Origin: a virus
DNA: 62,485 bases
IMG/VR virus record: IMGVR_UViG_3300047157_000104
Coordinates: 1-62,485 of that record
Strand: one strand, 5' to 3'
Below are positions 20,258 to 29,404 of the stretch, one piece after another. The translations under genes and the position numbers were made by a program. The notes beneath the pieces are model-generated. The model was not told where the DNA came from. It worked only from the letters and a program-made list of their open reading frames with translations, and did no database searches. The first letter of the stretch is position 1. The number at the start of each line of letters is the position of its first letter.

Positions 20258-21733
20258 TTATGCTTTAAGCAATACGAAGTTATTCGCTGCTTGTACACAT
20301 AGACATCTTTCTGACAAGAAGTTTACTACCATTTCGTCTGCATCAGATGTATAGTTTCCACCTACAGATCCAGTGATCCAAGATTTCATTTTTCTGTCAT
20401 CAGCTTCAGAAGCTCGGTAACGTACGTGTAAGAAAGGTCTAGATATGTTTTTACCTAAAGACTGATCGTAAACGGTAGAAGTACCAGCAGGTACCATCAA
20501 ACCTTCAATGTCTCCGATTAATCCTCTAGTAGTAGAATCATTTAAGTATTTCCAGTCAGACTTGTAGAAGTCATAAGAACCTCGTCTGAATCCAGAGAAA
20601 CCTAAATTTAAAGCCATATCTTCAGAGTTGTTGAATACTCCATAAGAAGTACCACCAACTTGGTATGCGTTTTGAGAAGCTAACATTTTGTCAATTTCTA
20701 GAGTTGTAGCTCTGTCTAAGAACATCATGTTTTCTTCAATAGCACCTTGTTTGTCTAACTCTTGTAGTATAGTATCAAAAGTGTCAAGGCCTGTGTGGCT
20801 GAACTGTACACCTGTAGCATCTGAAGCTCCAGTTCTATATGTATCAAAATCAGTACCGCTATAAACAACACCTCTTGATTCTACGGCAGCAAATAAACCT
20901 TCAGTTCCTTGAACATTTAAGAAATTAGTTCCCATTGTTTGAGCAGCTTTTTCGCCTTCAACCATCATCATTTCGATTTGGTCTTCAAAACGTAAACGAG
21001 CTTCGTGCTCAGACTTTAAGTACCATAGGTAGCCAGAGGCACCATTCTCAGTAGTTACTTCAACCCAACCGATTTGAGCAGTGTCAGAACCATTAACTTG
21101 GTATCTGTCACGCATGATAACTGGTCGATTTGAGAACTGTTGAAAAGAAGCATCTATAGAACCAGTGATCCCAGAAGATCCTTTAGTATACTCAGTACCG
21201 TATACGAAAAGCTTAATGTCTTCGCCACCAACGAAAGCAGCGCTACCAGAAGTAGCTAGCGTAGCTTGAGTGTAAGGCTTTACAGTTATACCTGTGTTTG
21301 TAACTGCTGTAACAAGACATTTAAGTACTTTTGTGCTACCAGCGTTAGACACGATAATTGTGTCATGAATTTTAACTAAGTGGCTAGCTGGAAGAGTAAT
21401 AGTATTACCAGACGCGCTGTTAACTTGAACTGTATCAGCTCCAGATTCAGCAGCATCATACGCTACGTGTAGTCTTCCTTGCTCTGACCAAATAACTTGA
21501 TCTGAAGCCAAAGGCATCTCAGCTCCAACCATTCTTAAGAATCCGTTGATTGTACGTTTTCCGTATCTTTCAACTTCTTTCTCATAGATTTCTGGTAAGA
21601 ATTGAGCTGCAAATGAGTTAGTGTCTCCTGCTCCGCTACCTCCGTTGAAAGACAAATAATTGTCTCCAAAAAGGTCTTTAGTAGGTCTTGGGGTTACGTG
21701 TTTTAAAACAGCACCCGTTTGTGAAATTGCCAT
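20258..21733 (-). CDS. Major capsid protein
   Basis: 491 residues, mixed alpha/beta, with an N-terminal arm (AISQTGAVLKHVTPRPTKD), long helices (KEVERYGKRTINGFLRM) and a C-terminal domain rich in hydrophobic strands. Length, position just downstream of an acidic scaffold-like gene and the portal, and the strong hairpin after it all point to the main HK97-fold capsid subunit. An alternative label of other head protein is unlikely because no better candidate exists between portal and connector genes. Confidence 0.8.
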   Translation of the reverse strand: MAISQTGAVLKHVTPRPTKDLFGDNYLSFNGGSGAGDTNSFAAQFLPEIYEKEVERYGKRTINGFLRMVGAEMPLASDQVIWSEQGRLHVAYDAAESGADTVQVNSASGNTITLPASHLVKIHDTIIVSNAGSTKVLKCLVTAVTNTGITVKPYTQATLATSGSAAFVGGEDIKLFVYGTEYTKGSSGITGSIDASFQQFSNRPVIMRDRYQVNGSDTAQIGWVEVTTENGASGYLWYLKSEHEARLRFEDQIEMMMVEGEKAAQTMGTNFLNVQGTEGLFAAVESRGVVYSGTDFDTYRTGASDATGVQFSHTGLDTFDTILQELDKQGAIEENMMFLDRATTLEIDKMLASQNAYQVGGTSYGVFNNSEDMALNLGFSGFRRGSYDFYKSDWKYLNDSTTRGLIGDIEGLMVPAGTSTVYDQSLGKNISRPFLHVRYRASEADDRKMKSWITGSVGGNYTSDADEMVVNFLSERCLCVQAANNFVLLKA

Positions 21734-21759
21734 AATTTTGTTTTTTTATTTTTTAATGT

Positions 21760-22971
21760 TTAAGTAATTCTGTTTGTTGATCTGTTTTGACCAATCTTAA
21801 TTTTAAAATCAGAAGATGACTCTCCAGACGGCACAGCTCTAACTTTCATACCACCAGGAATGTTTTCGTTTGCTAAAGTACCTCTAGGTGACATGTCGAC
21901 ATTTTTTGCCTTAGACATACTTTCTTTTAAAGCATCCGCTTTTCCTTGCTGGTAGAAATGATTAGCTACTACATCAGGGTTCATTGCAGTAAATAAAGAC
22001 TTGTGATAACCTTTAGCATCTTCAATTTTACTAGTTTCCTTGTTAAGGAACTTGTTTACAAAATTTCCAATGTCCATTTGGTTTTCTTTAACACTGTCTG
22101 TATCTTTAACATTCAATCTAAATCTCTTGTCTCCTATGCTGTATTCAAAACCTTTGAATCCATCAGAGAAAACTTCATTAGTCTTACGTTTAAAAAACTT
22201 AGCGTTGTCTTCAGCTACTGTCTGATTTTTGTTGTAACGGTTGAAGAAATCCATAGCTTTTTGTTGTTCCGGGTTCAACCTAGAGCCAGCTTTGATTTCA
22301 TCGTAATATTTAGACTTTAACCCGTCTAGGTGGTTTTTAGCATTTGCAACTTGCTCTTTTAATGCCAATTTCTTTCTTTTTATATCTCGCTCTTCATCGA
22401 GTTCTTCATCGTAGGAATAAAGGTCTTCCATTACAAAAGATCTTTCTTCGTCAGTTAGGTGAGGTTTAGTTTGTTTAAAGTACTCGTTCAATAAATCATT
22501 ATCACTCATTTTTGAGTAATCTTTATTTAATTCAACATAATCTTCTAAAGTTCCTCCAGTTTCGTCCATAAAGTCAACCACCTTCTGAATGTTTTCAGGA
22601 AGTTTAGTACCTTCTTCTTCAGCTTTTTCTATAGCTTCTTCTATGTCCTCTTCTAGTTTTTCAACAACCTCTTCTTCTGTTACTTCCTCTAAGGCTATCA
22701 TATCCTCTACAGGTTCTTCAGCCACAGGTTCTTCAGTAATCTCTTCTGTAGGTTCTTCTGCAGTAGTAGATGGTATCTCTACTTTCACAACGTCATCATT
22801 CGCTTCTTTGTCAACATTTTCGTTTTGCCTTAGATCTACCTTAATAGTACCGTCTTCAAGAACTTCGTTTTTAACTTTAGGTTCTTCTGCTTGAGGAGTT
22901 TCTTCAACAACCTCTTCTTGTTTTACGTCAACGATCTCTTCGACCGCTTCGACTTTCTTTTTTTTAGCCAT
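21760..22971 (-). CDS. Scaffold-like acidic protein
   Basis: 403 residues. The first ~130 are extremely acidic and low-complexity (Glu/Val/Ala repeats such as EEPTEEITEEPVAEEP). The rest is charged and helical, and the C-terminus is basic and Ser-rich (KIKIGQNRSTNRIT). It lies between portal and capsid genes, the usual place of a head scaffolding protein. The start MAKKKKVEAVEE gives a basic tip. Inferred role: internal scaffold that directs capsid assembly and is later lost or cleaved. Confidence 0.7.
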   Translation of the reverse strand: MAKKKKVEAVEEIVDVKQEEVVEETPQAEEPKVKNEVLEDGTIKVDLRQNENVDKEANDDVVKVEIPSTTAEEPTEEITEEPVAEEPVEDMIALEEVTEEEVVEKLEEDIEEAIEKAEEEGTKLPENIQKVVDFMDETGGTLEDYVELNKDYSKMSDNDLLNEYFKQTKPHLTDEERSFVMEDLYSYDEELDEERDIKRKKLALKEQVANAKNHLDGLKSKYYDEIKAGSRLNPEQQKAMDFFNRYNKNQTVAEDNAKFFKRKTNEVFSDGFKGFEYSIGDKRFRLNVKDTDSVKENQMDIGNFVNKFLNKETSKIEDAKGYHKSLFTAMNPDVVANHFYQQGKADALKESMSKAKNVDMSPRGTLANENIPGGMKVRAVPSGESSSDFKIKIGQNRSTNRIT

Positions 22972-23003
22972 AATAAAATATTATAAAATTGTATAGTTTT
23001 GTA

Positions 23004-25430
23004 TTATCTTGGATCAAAAGCATTTAATCCAAAACCGCCACCCATTATATCATTACCCGATGACTCGAAGTTTTTAGGTGGACTTTCTTTTTTTCTTTGA
23101 TCTATTAATTCAGACTGTTGTGAAGCTTGAATTTTAGTTCTTTCATCTTTACGATCTTCTTTCTGTGATTCTCGTTCTTTTAATATTTCAGTCTCCATTT
23201 GCTTAATTTGCATGTTTAACTGAAACTCGTGATTCATTAGCTCTTTCTTAAGCATAGCTTCTTGCTGCATTTTTTGCATCTCCATTTGCATCATGCTTTG
23301 CTCTACTTGTATCTTGCCTTGAGATAACGCTTGATTTTTCTGAACTTCAGCTTGAGCAGCTACTTGCTGCGCTTGTGCGTTTGCTTGTGCTTGAGCTTGG
23401 ATGTTCTGCTGCTGCATAAGTTGGTCTTGCTGAGCTTTCTTTTTTCTTCGTATTTTTAATACTTGATTAGCAAGCTTTATGTTTTTAATTTCTCTAACAT
23501 CTATAGCATCTTCTAGCTCTATACCATTTTTAGACAATGCTATTTGAATATTGTTCTCAAGCATCTGTTTCTGCTCATCATCTGGCGTTAATTCTATGAA
23601 TATACCAAAGTCATATAAATGTAAACTACCCATCTCAGCTAATGTAGCTACGTTGTGACCACCTATTTTTTGTATAAAAGCATCTCTTGTTGGTGAGTAC
23701 TCTATTATATCAGATATCCTTAGAGATACACACTCCGCAAGTTCAGCTGTTAAAAATAAACCACTTTGTAGTATATGTCTAGTGGCAGTGTTTGAGTTTG
23801 CTGCCGCCATTTTTTGTATACCTACTAAAGCGTTTTTATCAGGTGTACTACCATCACGCGCCTCGTTCAATCCGGTGACATCTCTGATCATTTGAAGGTA
23901 GTAGTTGTATGTTTGTATCAGTGAAGCTAATTTAGCTCCTCCTGAGCCGCTCTGTATCTCCTGAATAGGTACTTTACCTGGATTCATGTCTCCATCAGCA
24001 GTCATTGATCTACCAATTATACTACCTGTTTGGAAGAACATGTTTAAAGCTTCTTGTGGATTATAGTTTGTTCCATTACCTAAATCTATTTCAGCTAAGC
24101 CATCAGCATCTAAGTATATACCATCAGGTATCATGCGCGACATTACTTGTTGCAACTTTAAATGCGTAAGTTGTATCATGTCAGCAAAACTAGTTGTTCT
24201 ACTTACTAAAGATTCAATTTTACCTTTATACATTCTAGGAGCTACAACTGAGTAGTTCATTTTGACCTTAGTGTAGTCACTCTTAGGTCTCATCATATTT
24301 TTAGCTAACTCCCACTTTAATAGCTGACTAGTACCTAAAACTAAAGCTCCTTCGTATAAAACCTCTATTTGCTTAGACATTTTACCAAACCTTTCCTCCA
24401 GTACTTCGTTAGGTGGATTAAATTGATCGTCTTTAACTATCACCTTGCTAGCTCCGGTAGCGGTTTCTTTTACTTTATATACTTCGTTTGCATAAGTCTT
24501 AAAATTAAAATACAACACTTGAACTTGATTTCTATCTAAGTTGGTAGACTCAGCTAGACTTCTATTATAAAAACCAGTAGACTGATAACCTTGCTTACTC
24601 ATTTTTTCCAAATCATCATTAGTTAGATCTGGAAACTCTTTTTTAAGCTCATTTATTGGTACTGTTTTTATTTCACCTATATAGTATATATCGTCAAAAT
24701 AAGGAGACTCAGTGTATGAGTAAACTATATTTGCTGGATCAACGTATTCTACTTTTACTCCTTCAGATTTTGTAAATGTGTTTTTTATAGCCCCAATTCC
24801 TATAACTGTTAAATCATAATTAACTCTCTTCTTTATCAGCTCATACCTATTGCCTTCTAATATAGTGTTGATAGCTTGTTCTTCAGCTATCTCTACGGCT
24901 TGCTTGTAATTTAGCTGCATATGCAACTGTAGTTCTTCTTCGCTGTCAGGAAGCTGCTCAGGAGGTGTACTAGCTATAGTAACACCAAAAGCTTCTTGAG
25001 CAAACTCATTAAGATCCCTAGTTTTCATATCCGCAATTATATCTTCCATGTACTTGGTTCTTTTAGAAACTCCATATGGATCTTGCGAATATGCTTTTAT
25101 ATCAAATGTTCTCTCTGATATTCCGTTGACTACTATGTCAACAAATTTAGGTATAATAGGAATAGGTTTCCAGTCTAAGTTTAAGTAACTTAAATCGCCA
25201 TTAATCGACAACTCATCTTTATATTTTTGTATTGATTGTTCTCCTCTAGCATACAAACGTAGTTTGTGAAAGTTGTTTTGATTACTAGCAAATCTATTTG
25301 TACCAGTGTCTCTTTTGAACCACTCATACTCTATAGCCTTACCAACTTTAAGTCCATACTCTTTCGAGACTTTCTCTATGTCACTAACAACTTGACTAGG
25401 AAAATAATGTGATGTAACTGACTCAGCCAT
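23004..25430 (-). CDS. Portal protein
   Basis: 808 residues, of podovirus portal size. The helical/beta body includes WKPIPIIPKFVDIVVNGISE and RDVTGLNEARDGSTPDKNAL. The ~130-residue C-terminus is a Gln/Ala/Met-rich coiled coil (QQQNIQAQAQANAQAQQVAA), like the barrel extension of long portals. It forms the dodecameric DNA channel at the capsid vertex. It starts 1 bp after the terminase stop and precedes scaffold and capsid genes. Confidence 0.85.
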   Translation of the reverse strand: MAESVTSHYFPSQVVSDIEKVSKEYGLKVGKAIEYEWFKRDTGTNRFASNQNNFHKLRLYARGEQSIQKYKDELSINGDLSYLNLDWKPIPIIPKFVDIVVNGISERTFDIKAYSQDPYGVSKRTKYMEDIIADMKTRDLNEFAQEAFGVTIASTPPEQLPDSEEELQLHMQLNYKQAVEIAEEQAINTILEGNRYELIKKRVNYDLTVIGIGAIKNTFTKSEGVKVEYVDPANIVYSYTESPYFDDIYYIGEIKTVPINELKKEFPDLTNDDLEKMSKQGYQSTGFYNRSLAESTNLDRNQVQVLYFNFKTYANEVYKVKETATGASKVIVKDDQFNPPNEVLEERFGKMSKQIEVLYEGALVLGTSQLLKWELAKNMMRPKSDYTKVKMNYSVVAPRMYKGKIESLVSRTTSFADMIQLTHLKLQQVMSRMIPDGIYLDADGLAEIDLGNGTNYNPQEALNMFFQTGSIIGRSMTADGDMNPGKVPIQEIQSGSGGAKLASLIQTYNYYLQMIRDVTGLNEARDGSTPDKNALVGIQKMAAANSNTATRHILQSGLFLTAELAECVSLRISDIIEYSPTRDAFIQKIGGHNVATLAEMGSLHLYDFGIFIELTPDDEQKQMLENNIQIALSKNGIELEDAIDVREIKNIKLANQVLKIRRKKKAQQDQLMQQQNIQAQAQANAQAQQVAAQAEVQKNQALSQGKIQVEQSMMQMEMQKMQQEAMLKKELMNHEFQLNMQIKQMETEILKERESQKEDRKDERTKIQASQQSELIDQRKKESPPKNFESSGNDIMGGGFGLNAFDPR

Positions 25431-25431
25431 A

Positions 25432-27639
25432 TTATCTTTCTATTATTTTTGAATTTAAGCCTTTATTTTTATACTTGGCTATCGTTAAGTTTAATTTTTT
25501 TCTCTCTGTATTTTGCTTTGGCGAATATAGATGTCTGTTACAAGCCATGATCGCTAAACCAGAACTAATTGCAGCATCAAATTTTGTTCTTCTAGTTATG
25601 TCGAATTTTGCCCAATCATTTAGTGTATCGTTAAAAGGCATTGAACCAAAGTCTTCGTTGCTTTCTCCTACGTGATCATTTATATACATTTCTATAGCTG
25701 CTGCGTGCGCTTGCTTTATGTCTTCACTTGAGTTTGGCATACCACCAATCTCTCTTTCTGTTACAGATAATTTGTTCCACACTTTGTCTGGCCTGTTCAT
25801 AGAAAATCCTCTGTATCCTCTTCTTTTTAAATAGTACAACAATCTTGGTTTATTGTTCTCTGCTAGTATTGGCATGCCGTAAAAAATAAGCGCCATTAAT
25901 ACGTCTTCAAAAAATATTTCAGCAGTTTGAGGTCTAGCTATGTATTCTAAAAAGAACTCATTAGCTGGTGCGTCTTCCATGCTAAACTTTGTAAGCCCAT
26001 GCAAAGATCCTTTAGAACCTCTACCGTCTACAGTACCAGATATGTCATAAGAATCACATCCAAAAGCTCCTATATGCTCGTTGCCAGGATGTTTCGTTCC
26101 ATTTTTTATAATTATTTTGTTTTGTAATGCTAGCGGAGGCACCCAGTTGACTTTAAATCTACCTTTTTGATTAGGTAAAAACATTACCTTAGTATCTTTT
26201 ACTCCATTTAGCCACTGAAAATTACCAACGTTTAAATCAACAGTTTCTTCGTTATAATCTATTTGCTCGTATATCTTAGTTAAATTAAATATACTATTTT
26301 TAGTTTCGTCTCTGAAAGCGTGTTCTTCAGTTCTAGGAAACTGTCTATAAAATTCGTTTAAAGCGTCTTGATCTGACTTTAGACCTTCTGCTTCATTCTG
26401 CCAATGACTAAGTACACCTACATCGATTATATCTCCATGTGGGTCAACAACCTCTCGTTCAGGTGTTTCGAACACAGGTAGTCCATTAGAATCAATGAAT
26501 CCCTCGTAGTTCCATTCCATAGGTATGAACAAAGAATAGAGGCCCGAATTTGTCTGTCCGTTTCTGTTTCGTTTTGTAACATCTGAATCATAGTAGAGTT
26601 TTTTAAATTCGTTACCACCTTTGTCTAAAGCATTACTGGTTGAACCCATCATGCATTTACCGATAACTCTACTACCTAACCTAAGACAAGTCTTTGTAAC
26701 TCGCCAGTTATTAAGTATGTTATTTGGTTTGTCCCATTTACCGCTCTCATCGTGCACTAGTAGTCTTAATTTTTCACCATCATAACTGTTGTCACCAGTG
26801 TTCTTCCAGTCTATGGTTGTATCCAGTCCATCGAGTTCCTCAGGTTTGTCGGTGCTAGTAATGTTCCGTCTTGTAAGTTTAGAAGCGGGGACTCTGTACG
26901 CAAGCTCGGTCTTTGGTCTGTCCATTCCGTCCTGTATTGGTTTAAAAAAGAATGGATAATTAACTGATATTGGTACAACTTTATCTGTGAACATTTTCTT
27001 GGCGTCTGGTCCAGATTTGGACAATATTCCGAATCGTGCATCTGAACTAATAGTTGCTTGATTAACAGTTTCTCCTGACGCCATAAATGAGAATCCTGAT
27101 CTACGATTTTTAAGATAGCACATTCCATAAGACCTTTTGTCTGCTTTGCATGCTTCCCAGAATATGTAGAACAACCTATTGGCTTCCCTAAAGTCTGGGT
27201 TACCAACATCAATTTTTGACCACTGAAGGTACATATAATGAGTACCAGTAATATAAGTAGGTTTACCGTTATTGTAAAACCAAAAACCTTCTTCTCTTTT
27301 CTTAAATTCGCTTTCAATATAATCTATGTATTCGTTTTTAAATTCATTTGGAAGTCCTTTCCAGTCGAATATTGTTTTAACTCTATTAAGTTCCTTAGGA
27401 TAAGGAGTCACCTCCCATTTATCGCTTTTAAACTTATGAGCATTATTTATTGGTGGTAAAGCTATTTTTAAGTTCTGTATTTCGTATATATCACCTATCT
27501 TACCAGTCTTACTTATTACAACAATATCATGTTCTTTGTTGTAGCCATATTCCCAGCGTTTAGCTTTATTTAATCTTTTTATTGAATTAATAGGTACGTG
27601 ATCGTCAACTATTTTATATAAACTCTGCTGGTACATCAC
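25432..27639 (-). CDS. terL: Terminase large subunit (packaging ATPase-nuclease)
   Basis: 735 residues. A variant Walker A lies near residue 180 (LKNRRSGFSFMASGE), with a Walker B-type LRLLVHDESG near 291-300. Near residue 530 the motif FGCDSYDISG gives an acidic residue expected for the RNase H-like nuclease domain. Terminases couple ATP hydrolysis to DNA translocation into the prohead and cut concatemers. The length is above the usual 450-600, as in Bacteroidota phages. The first codons overlap the small gene upstream by 4 bp, and two tandem ATGs begin it. Confidence 0.88.
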   Translation of the reverse strand: MMYQQSLYKIVDDHVPINSIKRLNKAKRWEYGYNKEHDIVVISKTGKIGDIYEIQNLKIALPPINNAHKFKSDKWEVTPYPKELNRVKTIFDWKGLPNEFKNEYIDYIESEFKKREEGFWFYNNGKPTYITGTHYMYLQWSKIDVGNPDFREANRLFYIFWEACKADKRSYGMCYLKNRRSGFSFMASGETVNQATISSDARFGILSKSGPDAKKMFTDKVVPISVNYPFFFKPIQDGMDRPKTELAYRVPASKLTRRNITSTDKPEELDGLDTTIDWKNTGDNSYDGEKLRLLVHDESGKWDKPNNILNNWRVTKTCLRLGSRVIGKCMMGSTSNALDKGGNEFKKLYYDSDVTKRNRNGQTNSGLYSLFIPMEWNYEGFIDSNGLPVFETPEREVVDPHGDIIDVGVLSHWQNEAEGLKSDQDALNEFYRQFPRTEEHAFRDETKNSIFNLTKIYEQIDYNEETVDLNVGNFQWLNGVKDTKVMFLPNQKGRFKVNWVPPLALQNKIIIKNGTKHPGNEHIGAFGCDSYDISGTVDGRGSKGSLHGLTKFSMEDAPANEFFLEYIARPQTAEIFFEDVLMALIFYGMPILAENNKPRLLYYLKRRGYRGFSMNRPDKVWNKLSVTEREIGGMPNSSEDIKQAHAAAIEMYINDHVGESNEDFGSMPFNDTLNDWAKFDITRRTKFDAAISSGLAIMACNRHLYSPKQNTERKKLNLTIAKYKNKGLNSKIIER

Positions 27640-27911
27640 TTGCTCCTCCTTTCAGCAAAGCCACTAAATGCAGCTTCTTTTTCTTTAACAGGTTTATTTT
27701 CTAGTACAGCTTTTTCATTTTCGATACGTGTAAGTATTTCAAAGGCATCGAATATAGCTAGCTTTTTTGTAGCAGCAGCGTTTTTAAGTCTATCAGCTGA
27801 AACATCATCTTCAGTATTTGTAATGATCTTTTCTTGTGCTACCTTAATTAGCTCTTCGACTGCTTTATACCCAGCTTGGATTATACTCTCTTTCTTCTCC
27901 TTCGTGTTCAT
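27636..27911 (-). CDS. Small helical protein, possible terminase small subunit
   Basis: 91 residues, all helical and charged (KEKKESIIQAGYKAVEELI, SADRLKNAAATKKLAIFDAF). It overlaps terL by 4 bp, the standard place of a small terminase subunit. No clear HTH is visible, so the assignment comes from position and size only. Confidence 0.5.
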   Translation of the reverse strand: MNTKEKKESIIQAGYKAVEELIKVAQEKIITNTEDDVSADRLKNAAATKKLAIFDAFEILTRIENEKAVLENKPVKEKEAAFSGFAERRSK

Positions 27912-28461
27912 ATTTAATTGTAATTACTTTTGTTCTTACTCTATAAACACGCTCGCCATCTATAATAAACTCAAACTCGCTATTAGGTATAAACCCTACT
28001 TTATCTCCTACTTCTATACCTCTACTTCTTAAAATATCATTAGAGTATTTAACTATACCAACTAATGGTTTTTCTTTTTCTAAAGAAAACATATCATCGT
28101 TAGCTATAGGTTTTACAAAGCAATAGTCATCTAGTGATTTCCATTCTTCGTTGTGTTTATATATGTATAACTGATCGTCGCTAACAAAGTATTTGTCTTC
28201 AGTAAAAAAGCTTCTACTGTTCTGTTCTTTGCCCCTGACGTCATGCCATCTTCTAAATACATTATGGTGTATGATAACCTCATCACCAACTTGTATATCA
28301 GTTTTTTTATTCTTTGGCAAACCAACAACTATAGCGTTATTGCTTACGTTCTTATGAGTAAATATCTCAGTGTTTAATATAAGATCTACGTCACCAACCT
28401 TTTTAGTGTTGTCGTATCTTGATCTAATGGGTGACACTATAAAACTATCCCAACCGTGCAT
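27865..28461 (-). CDS. Two-lobed GroES-like (cpn10-fold) protein, tentative
   Basis: 198 residues with two similar halves. Each has an IxVGDxV turn (TDIQVGDEVIIHHN and RGIEVGDKVGFIPN) followed by a strand pattern ending in a hydrophobic IxY (DQLYIYK and VITIKYE). This is the layout of the cpn10 beta barrel, twice. It overlaps the small gene downstream by 47 bp and sits just before terminase. If right, it could be a head-assembly co-chaperonin in the sense of T4 gp31. A separate, clearer GroES is at 38,777. The call rests on motif spacing, not on an alignment. Confidence 0.4.
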   Translation of the reverse strand: MHGWDSFIVSPIRSRYDNTKKVGDVDLILNTEIFTHKNVSNNAIVVGLPKNKKTDIQVGDEVIIHHNVFRRWHDVRGKEQNSRSFFTEDKYFVSDDQLYIYKHNEEWKSLDDYCFVKPIANDDMFSLEKEKPLVGIVKYSNDILRSRGIEVGDKVGFIPNSEFEFIIDGERVYRVRTKVITIKYEHEGEEREYNPSWV

Positions 28462-28679
28462 TAATATTCTAAATTATATTCAACTGCAATGGCCATGTTC
28501 TTGTTAAAGTCTTTCCATGGCAAAACCTCATTATTTTTAGTAATGTAAATCCTATACTTTTCATCTTCTTCAAGTATCGAATCTATTATATGTCCTCCGT
28601 AAACCTCTTGGCCTACGGAGTAATGCATTGCTTCGTTTTTATAATCTTTACCTATACTAATCTTTCTTATCAGCTCCAT
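28461..28679 (-). CDS. Small unknown protein
   Basis: 72 residues from an ATG at 28,679 (MELIRKISIGKDYKN). A longer reading from 28,742 only reuses the preceding gene's end. It contains VGQEVYGGHIIDSILEEDEK, a small beta-barrel-like pattern. Stop and start overlap by one base with the next gene. Function unknown. Confidence 0.6.
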   Translation of the reverse strand: MELIRKISIGKDYKNEAMHYSVGQEVYGGHIIDSILEEDEKYRIYITKNNEVLPWKDFNKNMAIAVEYNLEY

Positions 28680-28905
28680 CTTCTTCTTGCTTGATTGTTC
28701 CGTCATGTACGTTAATAGTAACCTTGCCGTATTCTTCTTCAAGCTCTTTTTGAAAAACTTCTAAGTCTTTTCTAAAAGCAGGGATAGCTGCTATTAAGTC
28801 AAATTTTCTAGATTCAACTTGGCCAAGCTCCATTTGCGTTTGGCTAATTTGATTTACTAAAGCTTGTAGCTTTGTTAATTGTTCGTCTTTAATTTTTAAG
28901 TCCAT
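28657..28905 (-). CDS. Coiled-coil small protein
   Basis: 82 residues of heptad-like helix (QLTKLQALVNQISQTQMELG) followed by a short polar tail ending GADKKD. Small coiled-coil proteins like this are common upstream of terminase in Bacteroidota phages. Function unknown. It overlaps the next gene by 23 bp. Confidence 0.65.
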   Translation of the reverse strand: MDLKIKDEQLTKLQALVNQISQTQMELGQVESRKFDLIAAIPAFRKDLEVFQKELEEEYGKVTINVHDGTIKQEEDGADKKD

Positions 28906-28965
28906 AATAAAATTTAATTTGTTTACTTCTGTATTATTACGCTATTTTCACGTTTTTTACTAATA

Positions 28966-29286
28966 TTAGTCTTCTATTGTCATAGTTACAGACGTAGGGT
29001 TTTCTTTTTCTGCGATATTTGCAGCTAAACCAGCTTCTATAGCATCTACTTCATCTTCACCCATAGCTTCTTTAACCCATCCAACTACTGTTGCGTTTGT
29101 TAAATTGTCAAAGTCTACAAAGTCTACATCTTCGTCTACTTCTACTTGCTTAGTACCTATAGATGTTGTACTAATGTCACCTTTTGAAGCCTCAACTATC
29201 CAATGCACATTGTACACTACGTTGCTTAAGTCTCCTTCTGTAGGTTTTACGTCTACTGTTTTACAGTTCCAATTGTAATTAATCAT
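28966..29286 (-). CDS. Conserved-style small acidic protein
   Basis: 106 residues, acidic and beta-rich at the start (NYNWNCKTVDVKPTEGD, VVYNVHWIVEASKGD), then an Asp/Glu-rich helical part. Proteins of this pattern are widespread in marine phages without known role. The ATG overlaps the 41-residue gene upstream. Confidence 0.65.
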   Translation of the reverse strand: MINYNWNCKTVDVKPTEGDLSNVVYNVHWIVEASKGDISTTSIGTKQVEVDEDVDFVDFDNLTNATVVGWVKEAMGEDEVDAIEAGLAANIAEKENPTSVTMTIED

Positions 29287-29404
29287 TTTTTTTGTTTTTA
29301 TTTGTTAATTTTTTAGCTTTGCTAAGTTGTTCCAAAGTTATAGGTATTAGTTTTTTACCTTGATCTTCTATTTTTTTCTTTAATTCAGATGTTAGCTTTA
29401 TCAT
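29279..29404 (-). CDS. 41-residue Lys-rich peptide
   Basis: The ATG overlaps the TGA of the large tail-fibre gene (ATGA), and the end overlaps the next start. The product is helical and basic (KLTSELKKKIEDQGKKLIP), ending NKNKKND. Perfect overlaps on both sides and a complete frame argue for a real gene. Function unknown. Confidence 0.55.
   Translation of the reverse strand: MIKLTSELKKKIEDQGKKLIPITLEQLSKAKKLTNKNKKND

Noticed and set aside
26811-27317. Second minus-strand 168-residue ORF inside terminase
   Set aside because: Overlaps the terL frame completely and reads as low-quality sequence; terL motifs are in the other frame.
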